DNA of 54,328 nucleotides from Rachicladosporium sp. CCFEE 5018 (lineage: Eukaryota > Ascomycota > Dothideomycetes > Cladosporiales > Cladosporiaceae): the NCBI GenBank assembly GCA_002077045.2, contig KZ111142.1:1811563-1865890 (forward strand), written 5' to 3'. Of the stretch, positions 21,535-34,072 are shown piece after piece. A program made the position numbers and the translations under genes. Every line of letters begins with the position of its first letter. Position 1 is the first letter of the stretch. Under the pieces are notes generated by a model that was not told the origin of the DNA, made no database searches, and worked only from the letters and a program-made list of their open reading frames with translations.

Positions 21535-24293
21535 GGTACATAGCGAAGACATCATGACAGGATAGACGCTATGTCAGGCTTCGCTAAGATTGGCTATGAA
21601 TGACACCTTGCATGTAAATGTACTCCTTGATACACTACTGAGCGATCCGGAACGAGCATAGAAGCCAGTCCTGAGGCGAAGGCTTGCTTTCTAGGTAGCT
21701 ACGTAGCCCTTCCCTTCCTCATGTGCAAACGACAAGTATGAGCTGCTCCTACGGTACCGCAGTCATCATCCACACAACATCTTCGCTAGATGCTACGCAG
21801 GCTTGACCCTAACATGCACATAAGCCGCGTAGGACTCACCTGCGATATCAATGCGGGATCACTATTGTTGATGTATGATCTGCTGTATTGTAGGTCTGCC
21901 ATAGCCTGAGACGCTGGATACTGCACGGAGGCATGTAGACATATTTTGTGCCGCTGCTTGTTCGGTCGGCTGACGTTGCAGACTCAGGTCAGCCATTGTT
22001 CACTCTTCTAAGGGTTCTAGAGAGAAGGCACAGGTGATTCTGCGATTGTTTCTCTCTAATTTCACGAGCAGAGTACAGAGCGTCAGATTGCCATCCGGCG
22101 CTTTATGTCCCCTTGACCTCCTATCAAGGCCCTGCGGCAGGAAAATTGCCGCGTCGACATGAGAAGTGCTGACATCGGTGATAGTTGGAGGACGATCATG
22201 CTAGTCGCAAAGATGGTCAGAACTAAATAAAGGTGCATTGACAGCAAGCTGCACGTGCCTCTGCTGCTCGTTTCTTCACCGGTGGGATGATGCAGTCGAG
22301 AAACTGTGGCTGCCTCGGCTGGCCAGCGAGAGACGTCGAAAAAGACAAGTGCTTAGAGGTACACCCACAGCCATATTGCACGTACATCGAAGTACCAGCT
22401 CTGGAGCAAATCGTGAGGCGGGAATTGATATCCGAGAGCTGGCTCCAAGCACTGAAATCACGCCGGGCGACTAATCGCCACGGACCACGATCTCAGGTAG
22501 ACCCACATACTTGATGTTGCCTATCTACAGAAGGTCATCGATATGCCTGCGGGCTTGATGTGAAGCGAGTGAGTATAATTTGCTCGCATGCGCGCAGTCG
22601 AGCTCTCGAGCAATAGCGCGGCGTAGTTTCCGGTCCAATTGACGCGCTATGCTTACGTCCGATGACTGTGAGGTTGCAGCCTTGCCCTGTGACATGAATC
22701 GTAATGGTAGCCTACGCAGCCCTGGGGCCTTACGCGCACTTTATTGCAAGGCAGCATGTCAAACTTACATACGCTGCTGCATCGCCACCGTGTCGGTTTC
22801 CAGCTATTGATGGCAGACTGCATTAAGGGCGTGGTCACTCCAGCCAAGTAAAGGGCTTCTCAATGTCGATGATGACACTCAAAACCTATGTCTATACGCT
22901 GTCGAGGCACACTCACCTCCCTTACCGTGGGAGCAACAGTACCTCCGCATGCGCCCTGTATAATGCAACCCTAGCGAGCACAGGTGCTACCTCAGCTAGC
23001 AGCTAGCTCAAGTGGAGATTTGGCTGCCCCACTTGGGCCCGGCCTTCTAGTGACTTTAAGACTGCAGGCAAATGCTGCGGTGCACCACGTCGTAATATTC
23101 TGACTATGTGACATGAACTCAAATGGATACTTCAAGTACTCGATCAGGAGTGATCTGTCTTGCTAGATGATAGATAGTGCCACCGGTGATCAGGCTTAGG
23201 AGGGTGTCGCCGGTTCTGAGCACGTCAATGCCAGTCACAGAAAGTCTTCCAGTCTACCCAAAATTGTTAACTGTGATCAACTCGATCACGAATATTCACT
23301 AACGTGAACGGCGGGGTAGCCGGTCAGGCGGGGACGTCGTTCACCAAATCATTTCGAGAACTCCAACTCTTCACACACCACACCCACAACCATGACTGTT
23401 CAAACACTTTAACAACAAGTGTACTGTGAAGCGGATACCCAGAAGGCCATGTCGGCCAACAAAAATAACGACTACCGCTCGATACGCCAAGCTGCACTCG
23501 CGTTCAACGATCCTTGCAAATATGATCCGAAGGGGCTTACTCAAAAGGTCTGATTGATTGGTTTGATTTGATATTCCATTATCCTGGTGTAGCTCCTTTA
23601 CAAGTCCACGTAGGATGACTAGAGGTGGGGCCAGCAAGCAAGATACTGAAGCAGCTCGAATACCGCCTTTGGTCACGTTCGTACAACATCAATCAAGGCC
23701 TCGTCATTCACGCCGGGCAGCCAAGCATGTCCCGAAACCCCGACCACTTCAGATGTCATCGTATTACAGCTGCCCATCGTCCATGACGATCGACATCGCA
23801 TCAACATCCGGATGATACTCTATTCTAACCCGAGAGGTGACGCCATAGTCGCTGACCACCAACCTTCACACCAGTTCGCAGACGCTTTCCACATCTGGTA
23901 ATGGAACTACCTTTCCAAGCCTTTTACTCGTCATCGAGCTCGACGGGCATTCGGGTGCGCCGACGTGCTGTACGAAACCAATCTCAGTAGGTGTACTAAT
24001 AACTTCGACCGTTGCTTTCGTATTTCTTAAACCCTCATACCTTTCCTCCTCCAGAGATTGATATGCTCCTCTGCATCTTTCAGGATTCCCGTGACAGCGA
24101 TTTCGACCTGCAGCGCCGCTGAGAGACAGACCAGACTTCTCGGTGGACACGCCCTCACATCCAAAGTTCTCGAGGGTGCACGAGCAAGACATTTAGAACC
24201 GCAGCCACATCGGTAGCAGCTCTATTAGGCTTTCAGGACTCTGGAGAAGCGGAACTATCCGCTCATCCTTCAACTCGCGCCGTTCAAAGCAAG
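21535..24293. other. 2.8-kb stretch without recognisable genes
   Basis: No open frame longer than about 110 codons and none with a motif I can name. Composition is not TA-rich like the transposon, so this is not strongly RIP-mutated. I see no long repeats or coding-like runs. Confidence 0.6.
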
Positions 24294-25088
24294 ATGCCAA
24301 CCCACGCACTCCTAGGCGCGACAGGCGCTACCGGTTCGGCCATTCTTCGCGCTCTGTTACTCGATCCTCCTATAGATCTCCATCTCAACATACTGGTCCG
24401 CTCAAAGTCGAAGCTCATAGCTGCCTTTCCGGACTTGACCACGAAGCCAACATTTCGCATCACCATCAAGGAAGGTCCTATTTCGTCAGTCGAGGATATG
24501 AAGTCTTGCATTCGAGGAGCAGATGTCATACACATGTGCATTGCGACCAACGTGCCTACGGCGTCAAATCGCGTAGCACAAGACGTTATCGAGACGATCG
24601 TGGCTGCACTGCGGGAGCTACGTGAAGACGTTGGCGCTGACTTCGCGGTGCCTACGGTCTTCGTGCTACGATCAGGATCACTCAACCACGAATTCAACAA
24701 AGCCGTCCCAGCGCCAGTCCACACGTTCTTGATGTACGCGCTTTACTACGTTTACCATGACCTCGATCTGGCATGCCAGTATCTCGAGTCTGTGGCTGAA
24801 GGAGGCGGCAACAGTCTACTGTACTACATCTACGTCGACCCTCCATCCATACACGACTGCGGGCCAACTTTAACGGGCTTCAAATTCACCGCGGATGTCA
24901 AGGCAACGCCACCAAGTCAAGGAATCAGCTATGCGGACTTGGGTGCTTCGTTCCCTGAGATCGCAGACCGGAGAAAGGAGTTCAGAGGTCAGGCCGTGAT
25001 TGTGAGTGCAACTGGGAAGGTGGAAGAGCGTTGGCTGCCGCTTGTAAGCAATATGCCGCAAGGGCTGAAGTCACGGATAATAGGTTAA
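24294..25088 (+). CDS. NmrA/SDR-like NAD(P)-binding Rossmann protein
   Basis: A single-exon 264-residue protein opening with a beta strand and the dinucleotide-binding motif GATGATGS at residues 8-15. This is the extended/atypical SDR or NmrA-like pattern. An acidic/basic specificity loop follows (LVRSKSKL, suggesting NADP preference), then ADVIHMCIAT at the end of a later strand. It is somewhat short for the family but has plausible ends. No classical YxxxK catalytic pair is obvious (ALYYVYHDL is a loose candidate), so it may be a reductase or a redox-sensing regulator. It converges with the PRISE-like reductase about 1.1 kb away. Confidence 0.82.
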   Translation: MPTHALLGATGATGSAILRALLLDPPIDLHLNILVRSKSKLIAAFPDLTTKPTFRITIKEGPISSVEDMKSCIRGADVIHMCIATNVPTASNRVAQDVIETIVAALRELREDVGADFAVPTVFVLRSGSLNHEFNKAVPAPVHTFLMYALYYVYHDLDLACQYLESVAEGGGNSLLYYIYVDPPSIHDCGPTLTGFKFTADVKATPPSQGISYADLGASFPEIADRRKEFRGQAVIVSATGKVEERWLPLVSNMPQGLKSRIIG

Positions 25089-26187
25089 GTTCAATATACT
25101 GCATTCGTAACATGCTTCACTGCAGCGTACATTATTGTCCAGGGCCTTGTCTAGAATGGGTCGGATCCAGTGTTGGGCACATCCTCGGAGGAATGTCTAA
25201 TCATAGAAGGTTTACTTGGTTTCGGAGACCGGATTACGGACGAAGAACAAGTCCTGGCATAGCCAGTCGTTCAACTTGTTGCGGTCTCCGTAGTAGGCAT
25301 TGGGCTTGTTTGCTTTGACGTGATCGAGTCCTTCGAGTCGTCGTCCATTGGGTGCCTCGCTTGAGGCACGAGGTCATTCGCCGATAACGCTTGAAGGTGC
25401 CAGTCCTTCTTTGGGTGTTCAAAGTTGTTACGACTTATGCCGAGGGTAACGTTGGATCGCACGTGACAGGACCTCCAAGGGAGACAGGTAGTCACGAGTT
25501 TTGCTTGAGAGAAGAGACAGAGCTGGTAGCGTTGTCGAGTTACGTGAAGAATGAGCAATGAATGGTTCGGGGTATGGATCATGGTATTCCAGGAAGTCAC
25601 TATGATCAACTGAGTTGAACACGAGAAAAGCAGACGGCATCCCTCGCTCACTATATACCTATGAGAATCGTTATAACTAAGCATGATCAGTGTGGGATTG
25701 ATTCCAAAAGATTAGGGTCAGACTGAGACTGGTACTTCCAAGAGAATGTGCCGCTCGCAATCGTAGCCAAAGGGGTAAGTTACACCTCAGCAATGACAGG
25801 TGTGCGTTTGTTCGTCAGAATTCGAACGAGAAAACAGGTGTTACGTGTGTGTCAATTGAGGTACCTCGTGGTATAATAGCAAAACCTTCTCTTCAAACAT
25901 CAATCAACCTGTCAAAAGTTCGGTATCTAGTGCCGTTTACTGCTTGAACAAAAGCCTGTATACCGTTTGCCTGTTGCGGCTACTGAATTGGTGGCTGGAG
26001 CCGCTGGACGTCCAATGCAGCGAGAAAATCCCTGCAACGCCCTCTGAAGAGGATGGGAGCGGATAAGTTTGCACTTCGTCGTGTTTTGGGATATGTGGTC
26101 TAGCAGCTGACGAGAACAAACGAGCAAACGAGCAGGAACGATAAAGGTAAGTACATCAACCCACTCTCATACGTGAAGCTTTGTTTT
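25089..26187. other. Intergenic region between convergent reductase genes
   Basis: About 1.1 kb between two 3' ends. Small minus-strand frames (25,271-25,684 and 25,927-26,127) lack motifs and overlap one another in different frames, so they are not called. Confidence 0.55.
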
Positions 26188-27366
26188 TTAAAGTATCATC
26201 CCAGCAGTCTTGTACCGTTCAAACGTCTCAACCCAGCCCTTAAGCGGATCCCTCTGCTCTATGAACCCAGCCTTCCTTGATTTGTCCAGGCTCAGCTGTC
26301 GGTCATACTCATATACCAATCCATACACATCCAGCCAATCTCCCTTGAACACCTGAGGTTGCTTCAGGCCTTTCTCGGCCAAAAGATGACAGTGCTGCTT
26401 GACGTAGACGCTGGGCATCACCATTCCCTTCGTGTCGTGCGACGACACACCGTTTGGGGGTGCAATTCCCTTCAGGCCGAAGTGAGCGGCAAGCCTCGGC
26501 CACATGTCTTCCATAGAGTTTGGTTTGGACGAGTCGGCAACATTGAAGCACTCCCCTCGCGCGATCTGTTTTGAATTCACTGCAGCCCAGATCATCTCGT
26601 TTGCAACGATGGTAGCGGAAGCCTCGTTGTACTTCGCCGCATACGCCTTCTTCGTTCCAGGAAAGGGTACCATCGCGCCCTTGCCTTCTCGCAAAGCATA
26701 GGTAGTTAAGTACGTTGCCCACATCGCCGACAAGCTGAAGGCACTGCCCGATGGTGCAAATCCAATGATAGCGTCCGGGATGATCTGACACCAAGTCCAT
26801 TGCTTGCCCGCGCTCGAGAGGCTGAGCTCATCTTCCCAGTCGTAGTAGAACGTCTGTTTCCGAAGTTCGGGATCTGCCCAGCGGATCATGTCTTCTGTGA
26901 AGGGAGTCGGTAGGGATTTGGAGGGTGAGCATTGCCGTTGGTAGTAGCGGGCACCGGCGCAGACAACGAATGCTTGCATGTTCGGGCATGCGCGATCCAG
27001 AGCATTGGCGAGGCATCGCATCATCTGGCGGTTGACCTGGCATTCCTGTTGCGGGTCGTCGTGTTGTTTAAAGGCGCAGTAGAAGACATGGGTCGTGTGT
27101 TCGACGTGGTTGATCTCGGATTTGAGTCTCGCTGCGAAGCCTTCTGCCGTACTGCTAGTAAGATCCATACGGGCTGCAATTTGCAATTCAGGTTGGCCAG
27201 GCTTAACGTCCCATTTTGATGCTTCGATGCTCAATGGTCGATTGACGAGCGCAGTCACGCTGGAGTAGGTGCCGAAAGCTCGGTGTCGCTTCAGCAATTG
27301 GTTGACGACGGCCCAACCAGCTGTACCTGAGGCTCCAAACACGAGAGCATGATCGTTGGTCGCCAT
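26188..27366 (-). CDS. PRISE-type short-chain reductase (progesterone 5-beta-reductase/iridoid synthase-like)
   Basis: A single-exon 392-residue protein with the N-terminal NAD(P) motif FGASGTAG at residues 10-17. The central FYYDWEDEL resembles the tyrosine-containing motif of PRISE enzymes (family FYY..(Q/L)ED). Length and the late ...KGDWLDVYGLVYEYDRQLSLDKSRKAGF pattern also match the family, which reduces activated C=C bonds with NADPH. In fungi such proteins often sit in secondary-metabolite clusters; here the only redox neighbour is the convergent Rossmann gene, and no synthase is visible, so no pathway is proposed. The frame is intact, unlike most genes around it. Confidence 0.88.
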   Translation of the reverse strand: MATNDHALVFGASGTAGWAVVNQLLKRHRAFGTYSSVTALVNRPLSIEASKWDVKPGQPELQIAARMDLTSSTAEGFAARLKSEINHVEHTTHVFYCAFKQHDDPQQECQVNRQMMRCLANALDRACPNMQAFVVCAGARYYQRQCSPSKSLPTPFTEDMIRWADPELRKQTFYYDWEDELSLSSAGKQWTWCQIIPDAIIGFAPSGSAFSLSAMWATYLTTYALREGKGAMVPFPGTKKAYAAKYNEASATIVANEMIWAAVNSKQIARGECFNVADSSKPNSMEDMWPRLAAHFGLKGIAPPNGVSSHDTKGMVMPSVYVKQHCHLLAEKGLKQPQVFKGDWLDVYGLVYEYDRQLSLDKSRKAGFIEQRDPLKGWVETFERYKTAGMIL

Positions 27367-27595
27367 GCTAATGTGATTTAGTTGTGCCTTTCATTTCCAA
27401 TGGCTCAAGCAAGAGGTACACCCGTTCCCCTTACCTATGATATGAATATCCCAATTGGAGCTGTCGCTTGATGTATTGTCTGCCTTGCCTGCCTATCTAA
27501 AAGGGCTGTCTCTTAACGAGCTGAGTATGAGTGAAAACTCTGCATCGCGCTAATCCGAGAAGGATTCCGAGTGGACGCGTTGTGACGATGGACGC

Positions 27596-29095
27596 GTGGT
27601 CCGCTCGCGGCTCCGGCAAGATGGATCCGGTCGGCTCGGCAACTGGTATCCAGGTGCCAAGCGCTATCTGTCCCACTTGCCCGCACACCCTGAACGCTAT
27701 GAAGATTGGCATTCAGAAAGTTCAGACAGGTCTTCTCTTGTCCAGGGCCTCAATATACTCAGTGATGAGACAGACGTTCCCCAGAGCTGGCAAGCCACTC
27801 TTTTGATGAGGGCATTCTTGACCCTTCCGGTCTTGGGCAACGTTTATGACCAAAGGCTTCTGAAAGTTGTGGAAAGTATGGGCGGCATTCTGCACATCGT
27901 CTTCTTCGTTGTGACAATCACCACCTTGCCCGTGATGGCGTGCAGGAGCACCGCGGAGTTCGTCTTCACCGAATCCTTCTTTGGTCAATACGGTCGGGGG
28001 AGTCCGGGAGTGCAATGGTGTACCGGACTTCTTTCCATCACCACATTGCTGAACAGTGCTGAAAGGTGCGGCTACTCCAACCAAGCTCTGAGGGAGGCCG
28101 TCACTGAGTCGTACAGGTTTTGGTGGCGTCCTTCATCTCAGCGACGAGATCTGCGATGCGCCCAAAAAGGTACCGATCGCCATGGTGCTGGCCGTCGTTC
28201 TCAACACCGTTCTGGCGCTGGGCTTCCTGACCACGGTTCTCCTCTGTATTGGGGACGTCACTGCTGCCGTAGGCACCTCCACTGGCTTCCCTATCATCCA
28301 GATCCTCTACCAAGCCAGCGATTCGAAAGCTGGAGGTACCGTCATCGTGTGCATGATTCTATTCTCAACGATGATTGCACTCTTTGCAGTGTTTGCCTGT
28401 GTCTCGACCGACCCGAGCCTTTGCTCGAGACAACGCTCTTCCCTTCTCAGATTTCTTTCTCGTGTAAGCCTCTCGGTACCGTTCGCCCAATGGCGAAACA
28501 TCAATTGGCGTCCGTTCCCTGCTTACCGTCCAATCAGGCACACCCAACGTTGTACATCCCTCTAAACGCTCTTAGCCTTGTCACAATCATCGCTGCTCTC
28601 CTCGGTCTCATCAATATCGGCAACACTACCGCCTTCAACGCCATCTTATTGCTCGCGACCATGGGCTTGTATCTGTCGTACGTTATGCCCTTGGCCTTCG
28701 CCTTGATCCGCAAATTACAAGGCCGCCATCCGCCGTACGGTCCCTTCCGATTGGGCATCTGGAGCACACCCGTCAACATCGTCGGTCTGGCCTTTAGGAT
28801 TTTCATGGTTATCTTCCTGCCGTTTCCCAGCGTCCTGCTGGTGCCTGGCGCCGGGATAAACTATGCCGCGCCTATCCTAGGATTTGTCTTGCTGTTGGCG
28901 CTCATCGACTGGTTCATCAGCGGACAGACGAGACGAAGCGGAGGTGCCGGAAACGGAGATAAAACCCTACCCGACTTGACGATTGTGACGTTGTTGTATG
29001 CGGTAAGTCAGGAGCAGATGCCCTCATCGTATATGGACACAGACTTGACGACATTCAGATTATTCAACGGAGGAATGGGAGCAGGAATAGTATGA
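27596..29095 (+). pseudogene. Amino-acid/GABA permease relic (APC superfamily)
   Basis: Family-like segments appear in order but in shifting frames. A region with GGILHIVFFVVTITTLPV and GVQWCTGLLS comes first. Then TGFGGVLHLSDEICDAPKKVP and a transmembrane run to FACVS follow in a second frame. AFARDNALPFSDFF follows in a third frame. After a 76-nt intron (28,462-28,537), HPTLYIPLNALSLV continues through the last transmembrane helices to a cytosolic tail. The first three or so helices are missing. The step at about 28,400 is a one-base shift with no possible intron, so the gene is broken. The intact ancestor would have been a plasma-membrane transporter for amino acids, GABA or choline. Confidence 0.78.
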
Positions 29096-29639
29096 TACCT
29101 GGCTCGCAGACCAGATGGCCAAACACTAAATAGGAGGACATTCCTTATGTCGGCGTTTGGCGCCGCGCTCACCACCTGCTCCTGACGTGCAATGGGCCAG
29201 CCGTAATACAAAGCATCGTTGTAGTCGGCATTCCTGCTACCACATCCGCGCCGCGGAGGCACCCCAAGCGCTTGACGAGTCTCCAGCCTGCGAGATCCGT
29301 GCCGAACTCAACGGCGCTGTCGTGGGTGCCCAATCCAGTCTTTCCCTGGCCTGGGCTATCATGGGCGGTAGCACAGCAGCATCCGCTGTCGTAGACTTGC
29401 ATTTGCGACTAAGCTTCTCCTTCTTGGCACGTTTCGCACTCGCCTCCTCGGCCCGCCTCGTTATCCACCCGGAGCAAGAACGTGATCTGATCCTGCAGCA
29501 AATCGACCCTTGCAATTGACGTCTGAACGCTTTTGGCAAGCTTCTGTACGTGTCTATCGAGAGTCCGTTTGCTTGAGCGGTAAGCGAACGCGCATCGTGA
29601 TTGACAATGGTGAGAGTACTGCGCATTCTGCATGACGCC
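29096..29639. other. No gene recognised
   Basis: Frames on both strands are open for 70-130 codons and overlap, with low-complexity Ala/Arg/Ser composition. I see no motif. Part could be the decayed 3' end of the kinase-like relic on the minus strand. Confidence 0.45.
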
Positions 29640-30251
29640 ACGCTACCCTGCTATTAGCGTTGGCGTTGGATTAATTAATTTTGTGCGACCACCTGTTGGA
29701 GCTCTATTAAAAGAGCCTTCGCGCAGAAGCGCCCAGATCCTTTCATACGGCACGATGGAGACATCTTCTCCTAGTAGCGACACGGCCTCTTCAAACAGTC
29801 CACCTATGTTCTGGAAGTCTTTCTGATAGTCGGCTGTCGGATGGTGAGTGGAGTGACCGACCTTCGCTCGGCGAGGTCAGCTGTCCGTCGCTTCCACTCA
29901 GGATTCATGAGAACCGACCGAGCTTACTGACGCTGCGCACAGCCTCCAAAACATCCCTATTACATCAATGTACTGAATTACGAAATAAGCAACGCAGCCT
30001 CTTCGAAAGAACTCGTATACGAGAGGCACTCGGGGGAATTCATTGCTTGGTAGGTCGTAGGCTTCGCGCTGATAGTCCGCTTCTTCATTATAGACGGCGC
30101 CGCATTTGACAGCGACGTTGTTCTTTTTAAGCACCTTGCTCGTCGTGTCGAGCTCGCCGATAAGCTCGCAGTCCGAGGCCTGGCACCACTGTATGACTAC
30201 CAACAGCAACACCCCCGACCTCAACGATGACCCGACACAACAGCTTTCCAC
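29640..30251 (-). pseudogene. Protein-kinase-like / aminoglycoside phosphotransferase-like fragment
   Basis: Read on the minus strand, 30,251-29,898 contains a likely beta-3 lysine (NVAVKCG), an Glu-bearing helix (YNEEADYQREAYDL), and FPRVPLVYEFFRRGC followed by a hinge-like YFVIQYIDV. This is the N-lobe layout of fungal kinase-like/APH-fold proteins. A GTAAGC at the end of this block and an ACTATCAG acceptor near 29,827 would join it to a second block containing FNRAPTGGRTKLI, reminiscent of the family's central loop. The catalytic HxD and DFG-like parts are not found downstream, so this is treated as a truncated relic. Identification is moderate. Confidence 0.45.
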
Positions 30252-33200
30252 CTACTTACCTGCGAGCAGCTCAACGTCGCATTGCGAGTGTCCCGGAAGT
30301 CGGACATTCCGATCCGGACCGATGCAAATCTCCGTTCGCGGCAGAGCACGCCGCGAAGGAGAAGACTGTCGCAGAGGCACGTGAGCGCAAACAGTCGAAG
30401 CCGATCTCGTGGGCCTGGCATTGCCGGGCCGTTTGACTGAGTGTATCTATTGAGATGGCGAAGAGCTGGCTCAGGTGAGCGTGGACGCGGACCAAACCCT
30501 CAGCTTCCTCATTCCCATCGTCTCTCTGAGACGTCCTCGGACAGCTATGCCTGCTGCGCCGCCCAAAATCTCTAGTAATGGCTTGTACTCCGATCCTCCC
30601 GACGATGGAGCATGACATGCCAATGCCGGGGAAACGGGCGATGCGACGTGGAACTGAAGGCTCAAAGCGGACTCTCCAGGAAATCACCTACTTGGCGTGA
30701 CTTTGCGCTGCTCTTTCGACGCAACGAAGAGCCTGCGAGGACCTGGGACGTTGCGATGGGAAGGAACTGCAGCGCTCTCAAAGCTGCCGACGTCGACGTC
30801 AAAACTTGTCCGACTACACCAATTCCTCCCGGCAGGCAGCCACATCAAGACTGCGTTATCGAGTTAAGGCTTCCGATCGCAAAGACTCTCAACCTCTGGG
30901 GCTGGCGTCGCTGGTCGCAAGCGGCGGTGCTGCACGTTAGCTGCCATATCGAGCTCCGGGCGGATTCCAAAGGCCATTGGAAAGCAACAACAATCCGCTC
31001 GCCGAATGCGGCGCGTTGATTTCCACGGAAAGCGCGTAGGAAGAGGCGTCTCGATAGTGCGCTCCTCGTCTCTCTCTCCTGCGCAGAAGACGATCGTATC
31101 ATGTGGCGTAGAAATGTGCCGTCCTCCAAGTCGAACTCGATCGAGTTTGATCGGAGTCTGCTGAAGCGCCAACGCCAGTACCAATCGCGGTAAACCGTCT
31201 CAGCAAAGCCACAACTGTTTCTTCATTTTGTGGTGTGTGCTCCGCACATGCCGATGCAGGTCCGGCAGTATTCTTGCCAAGATTTGACTGTAAGGGACTT
31301 GAAAGGGTATACAGAAACAGAATTTCGGAGTAAGAGACGGCGAGTCTAGCATTCCCAGTATATGGAGTGATTGAAGGATCGCTTGGTCGTGCACGCTGCA
31401 TTTCCATGCAGGACTGTTGCGAGAAGCGCGTCTACGTCGGCACTTTGGAGACATCTGCAGCTTGGCATATTGGGCTGCGCGTGGTGGTCGAGCTTCGTAC
31501 CGGCCTGCACTACGTAAGCTTCGTCTCTGAGAAGATTCGCGACGCGGTGGAGACGGTCCGGCACACCGATGCAGAAGGGCTTTTGCTCACTCAAACCTAA
31601 GCACGGCTGGGGAAGAAGATTGCATGAACCGTATGTTCCCCGCCACTAGGCCGTCGCGAGTGAGTCTCTTTTGCCCTACTGCTGGAGAAGCCCTGATTAC
31701 GTTTACACACTCCCAAACCTGTGGAGACGAGACCTTGAGCTCAAGTAAGAGATACGCAACCGCATTGCAGTGGATCAACCTGATCAAGAGAGAGCTCTAC
31801 AACCACATGTTGATCAAAGAAGCCGGCGGGCTGGAGGTGGGCGAAGAAGCTAGTTCGAATGTAGCCCGGCTAAACAGTGGCTGGACAGGTGAGCCGTTCC
31901 TGAGCAGATCCAAATATCTACTGACTGGGGTACACCATGGTAGTGATACTCTCATTCACTTGGACGTATTTGAACGATCGAGCCTGGTAATGTATGTGAC
32001 CAAGGTCTCTGACAGGTCTGAGCTGATTGTGTATCTGCCGTGCCGTTCGCTTATTGCGCATCGACAAAAGGCTAGAGATGGTGACGACGCTCGCACGGTA
32101 GCCGGGATTCCGCAGCTCTTAACAGACGCGTGAACATGCCAACGGTCGCCCATTGCAGGAAGTCGGAGTCCAGCCAGCGACACGGGCTCCGATTTTCAAG
32201 ATCGGAAAGTTGGCGCAGGCAGAACCCTCCTATGTGCCTACCCCGTGCCGGCTAGTTCTGCTTTTTCATTGACCTGATACCCAGGCTCACACACTTGACA
32301 GTGCTGACCGACTAAACTTTCCGGATCGAAACGAACAACAGCATCCCCATAGCATGAATAGCAACAAAACAACGGCGTTCTCGATAGGCGCAGCTTGGTG
32401 TTCAATCGAAATATCGTGACCCTTTCCCCTTCAATCGCAGTAGTCACTTCAGCTGTCCCACTCCATTTCATCGTCCGTCTTCGTCTTCGCCGTCTTCATG
32501 TCATCATCGCTCTCCGCCATCTCCATTTCTTTCGGGATTTCACTATTTTCAGACATGCAGGAGTGGCGGCCCACCACCAAGTGGCTGGCACACCATGAGG
32601 TACACCGCCGACCTTCTACAAGGCATGTGCATGCCTCTTTGCACGTTGCGTAGCTGCAGCCGAGATTTTCAAACTTGGCGACGAAAGCCTTGACTTTGTC
32701 AACGCATTCGAGCTACCCAGTTTTACCGAAACAAACAACGTTTTTGGAGACATGCTACGGCAGTATCTTGAGATTAGCGGGGAGCTGAAGCGGGACGGGC
32801 TCGTTTGTCGACAAGTAAGATCTCCGTATGCACCGCGGCGGGCTTTCCTCTCACCGCTATTCTCATGGCTATTCTGACCTCTCCCGGCCCAACCTTCCTG
32901 TCCACAAGGACTGCCACCAGCCGCGTTGAACCTTTGGGTGATTTTTGTAGTATTCGTACACCGATGCGACACTGCTGCATGTCAGCTAGATGTCTTCCTT
33001 CCCTTAATAGGACTAACTGTCTCCTGCGCAAAATCTTGAAGCGCTCTATCGTTGTTCCACTTTTTTCACTTATCGGATTCCATCTCCTGTCCATCCGTTC
33101 GTAAATCGTACGTCGCTATATCTCTCAGCACTGGTCTTATCGAAATTGGACTTATATACAGCACGTTAACGAAGTTCGTTACGATGTCCGGCAGGTTTGG

Positions 33201-34072
33201 CTTCGGATGTAACGCCCTGTCGATGAGTCTCTTTCTCCACTTGCGCTTCCAGCCCAGCGCGGCAGCTATTCCACTGTCGCTCTAGCTTTCTCTCGCTTCC
33301 ATGCGATTATTGTCCGGCGTGATTGCTCAGGATGAGAGCAGAACACAGTACGAGACAGGATTATTTGGTCTAGCCAATGGTTTAGGAATCGTCTTGGCGA
33401 CCGTTGCGGATCCTGCTCTCGCCCTGTGCCTCTCCAAAGCCAGACAGGAGACTCACAGTGACCCAGGTAATCAAGCAAGTTGGCCTTCCTTAGGACCCTT
33501 CAATCAACGTGAATTCAAGCTTCGTCCATGCTACACGTTCACACCGTGGACTGGCTGCACAAAGGCCACCGACATGTAGCAAATGCTACATACAAGGTCA
33601 TATCCTTACACAATGTGGGAGTCAAGAGCAGATACTAATGTATTATATATGACAATCTCAAGCCAGTCGAACCAGTAGAGTTGACTCTAACCTAAATTGC
33701 CGCCGTCGGCAACCAGACCGCGATGGATACGCTCGGGCGTCTGCTAGGAGTGAATGACGGCGCACAGGAGCGAAAAAGAACTGGCGACACTGGCATGCTA
33801 TGCATGGGTCTGGGACGAAAAATCGGGTGGGAACACATCGAGCTCGGCGCTGCTGTGCATGCAATCACCCAGCTGAGCACAGACCTCTAATCTCGTTAGC
33901 GCCGATGCACTCGCTGTGGAGTGCACGAACGTCGTCGTCGCAAGGTCGCTGTACCTCGCGCCTGTCTTTTGGGGTGTATTATTGAGAGAGATTGCTATTG
34001 TCTGGGAGGTGAGTCAGGATAGGTACGTCTGGCTTAAGCCCTCATTTCAATTTCTCGAGCAAGAGTGTATAT
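30252..34072. other. 3.8-kb stretch with scattered coding-like pieces, no identifiable gene
   Basis: Two pieces stand out weakly. Plus strand 31,624-32,133 is an open frame of 169 codons with ordinary amino-acid composition but no motif. Plus strand about 32,626-32,812 reads like a protein exon (EIFKLGDESLDFVNAF and onward) and ends at a GTAAGA donor. Neither can be assigned. The remainder shows overlapping short frames on both strands and nothing else. Confidence 0.4.

Noticed and set aside
32238..32471. Possible zinc-ribbon protein on the minus strand (two CxxC pairs)
   Set aside because: Too short, no start context and no further family features; the cysteine pairs alone are not enough.
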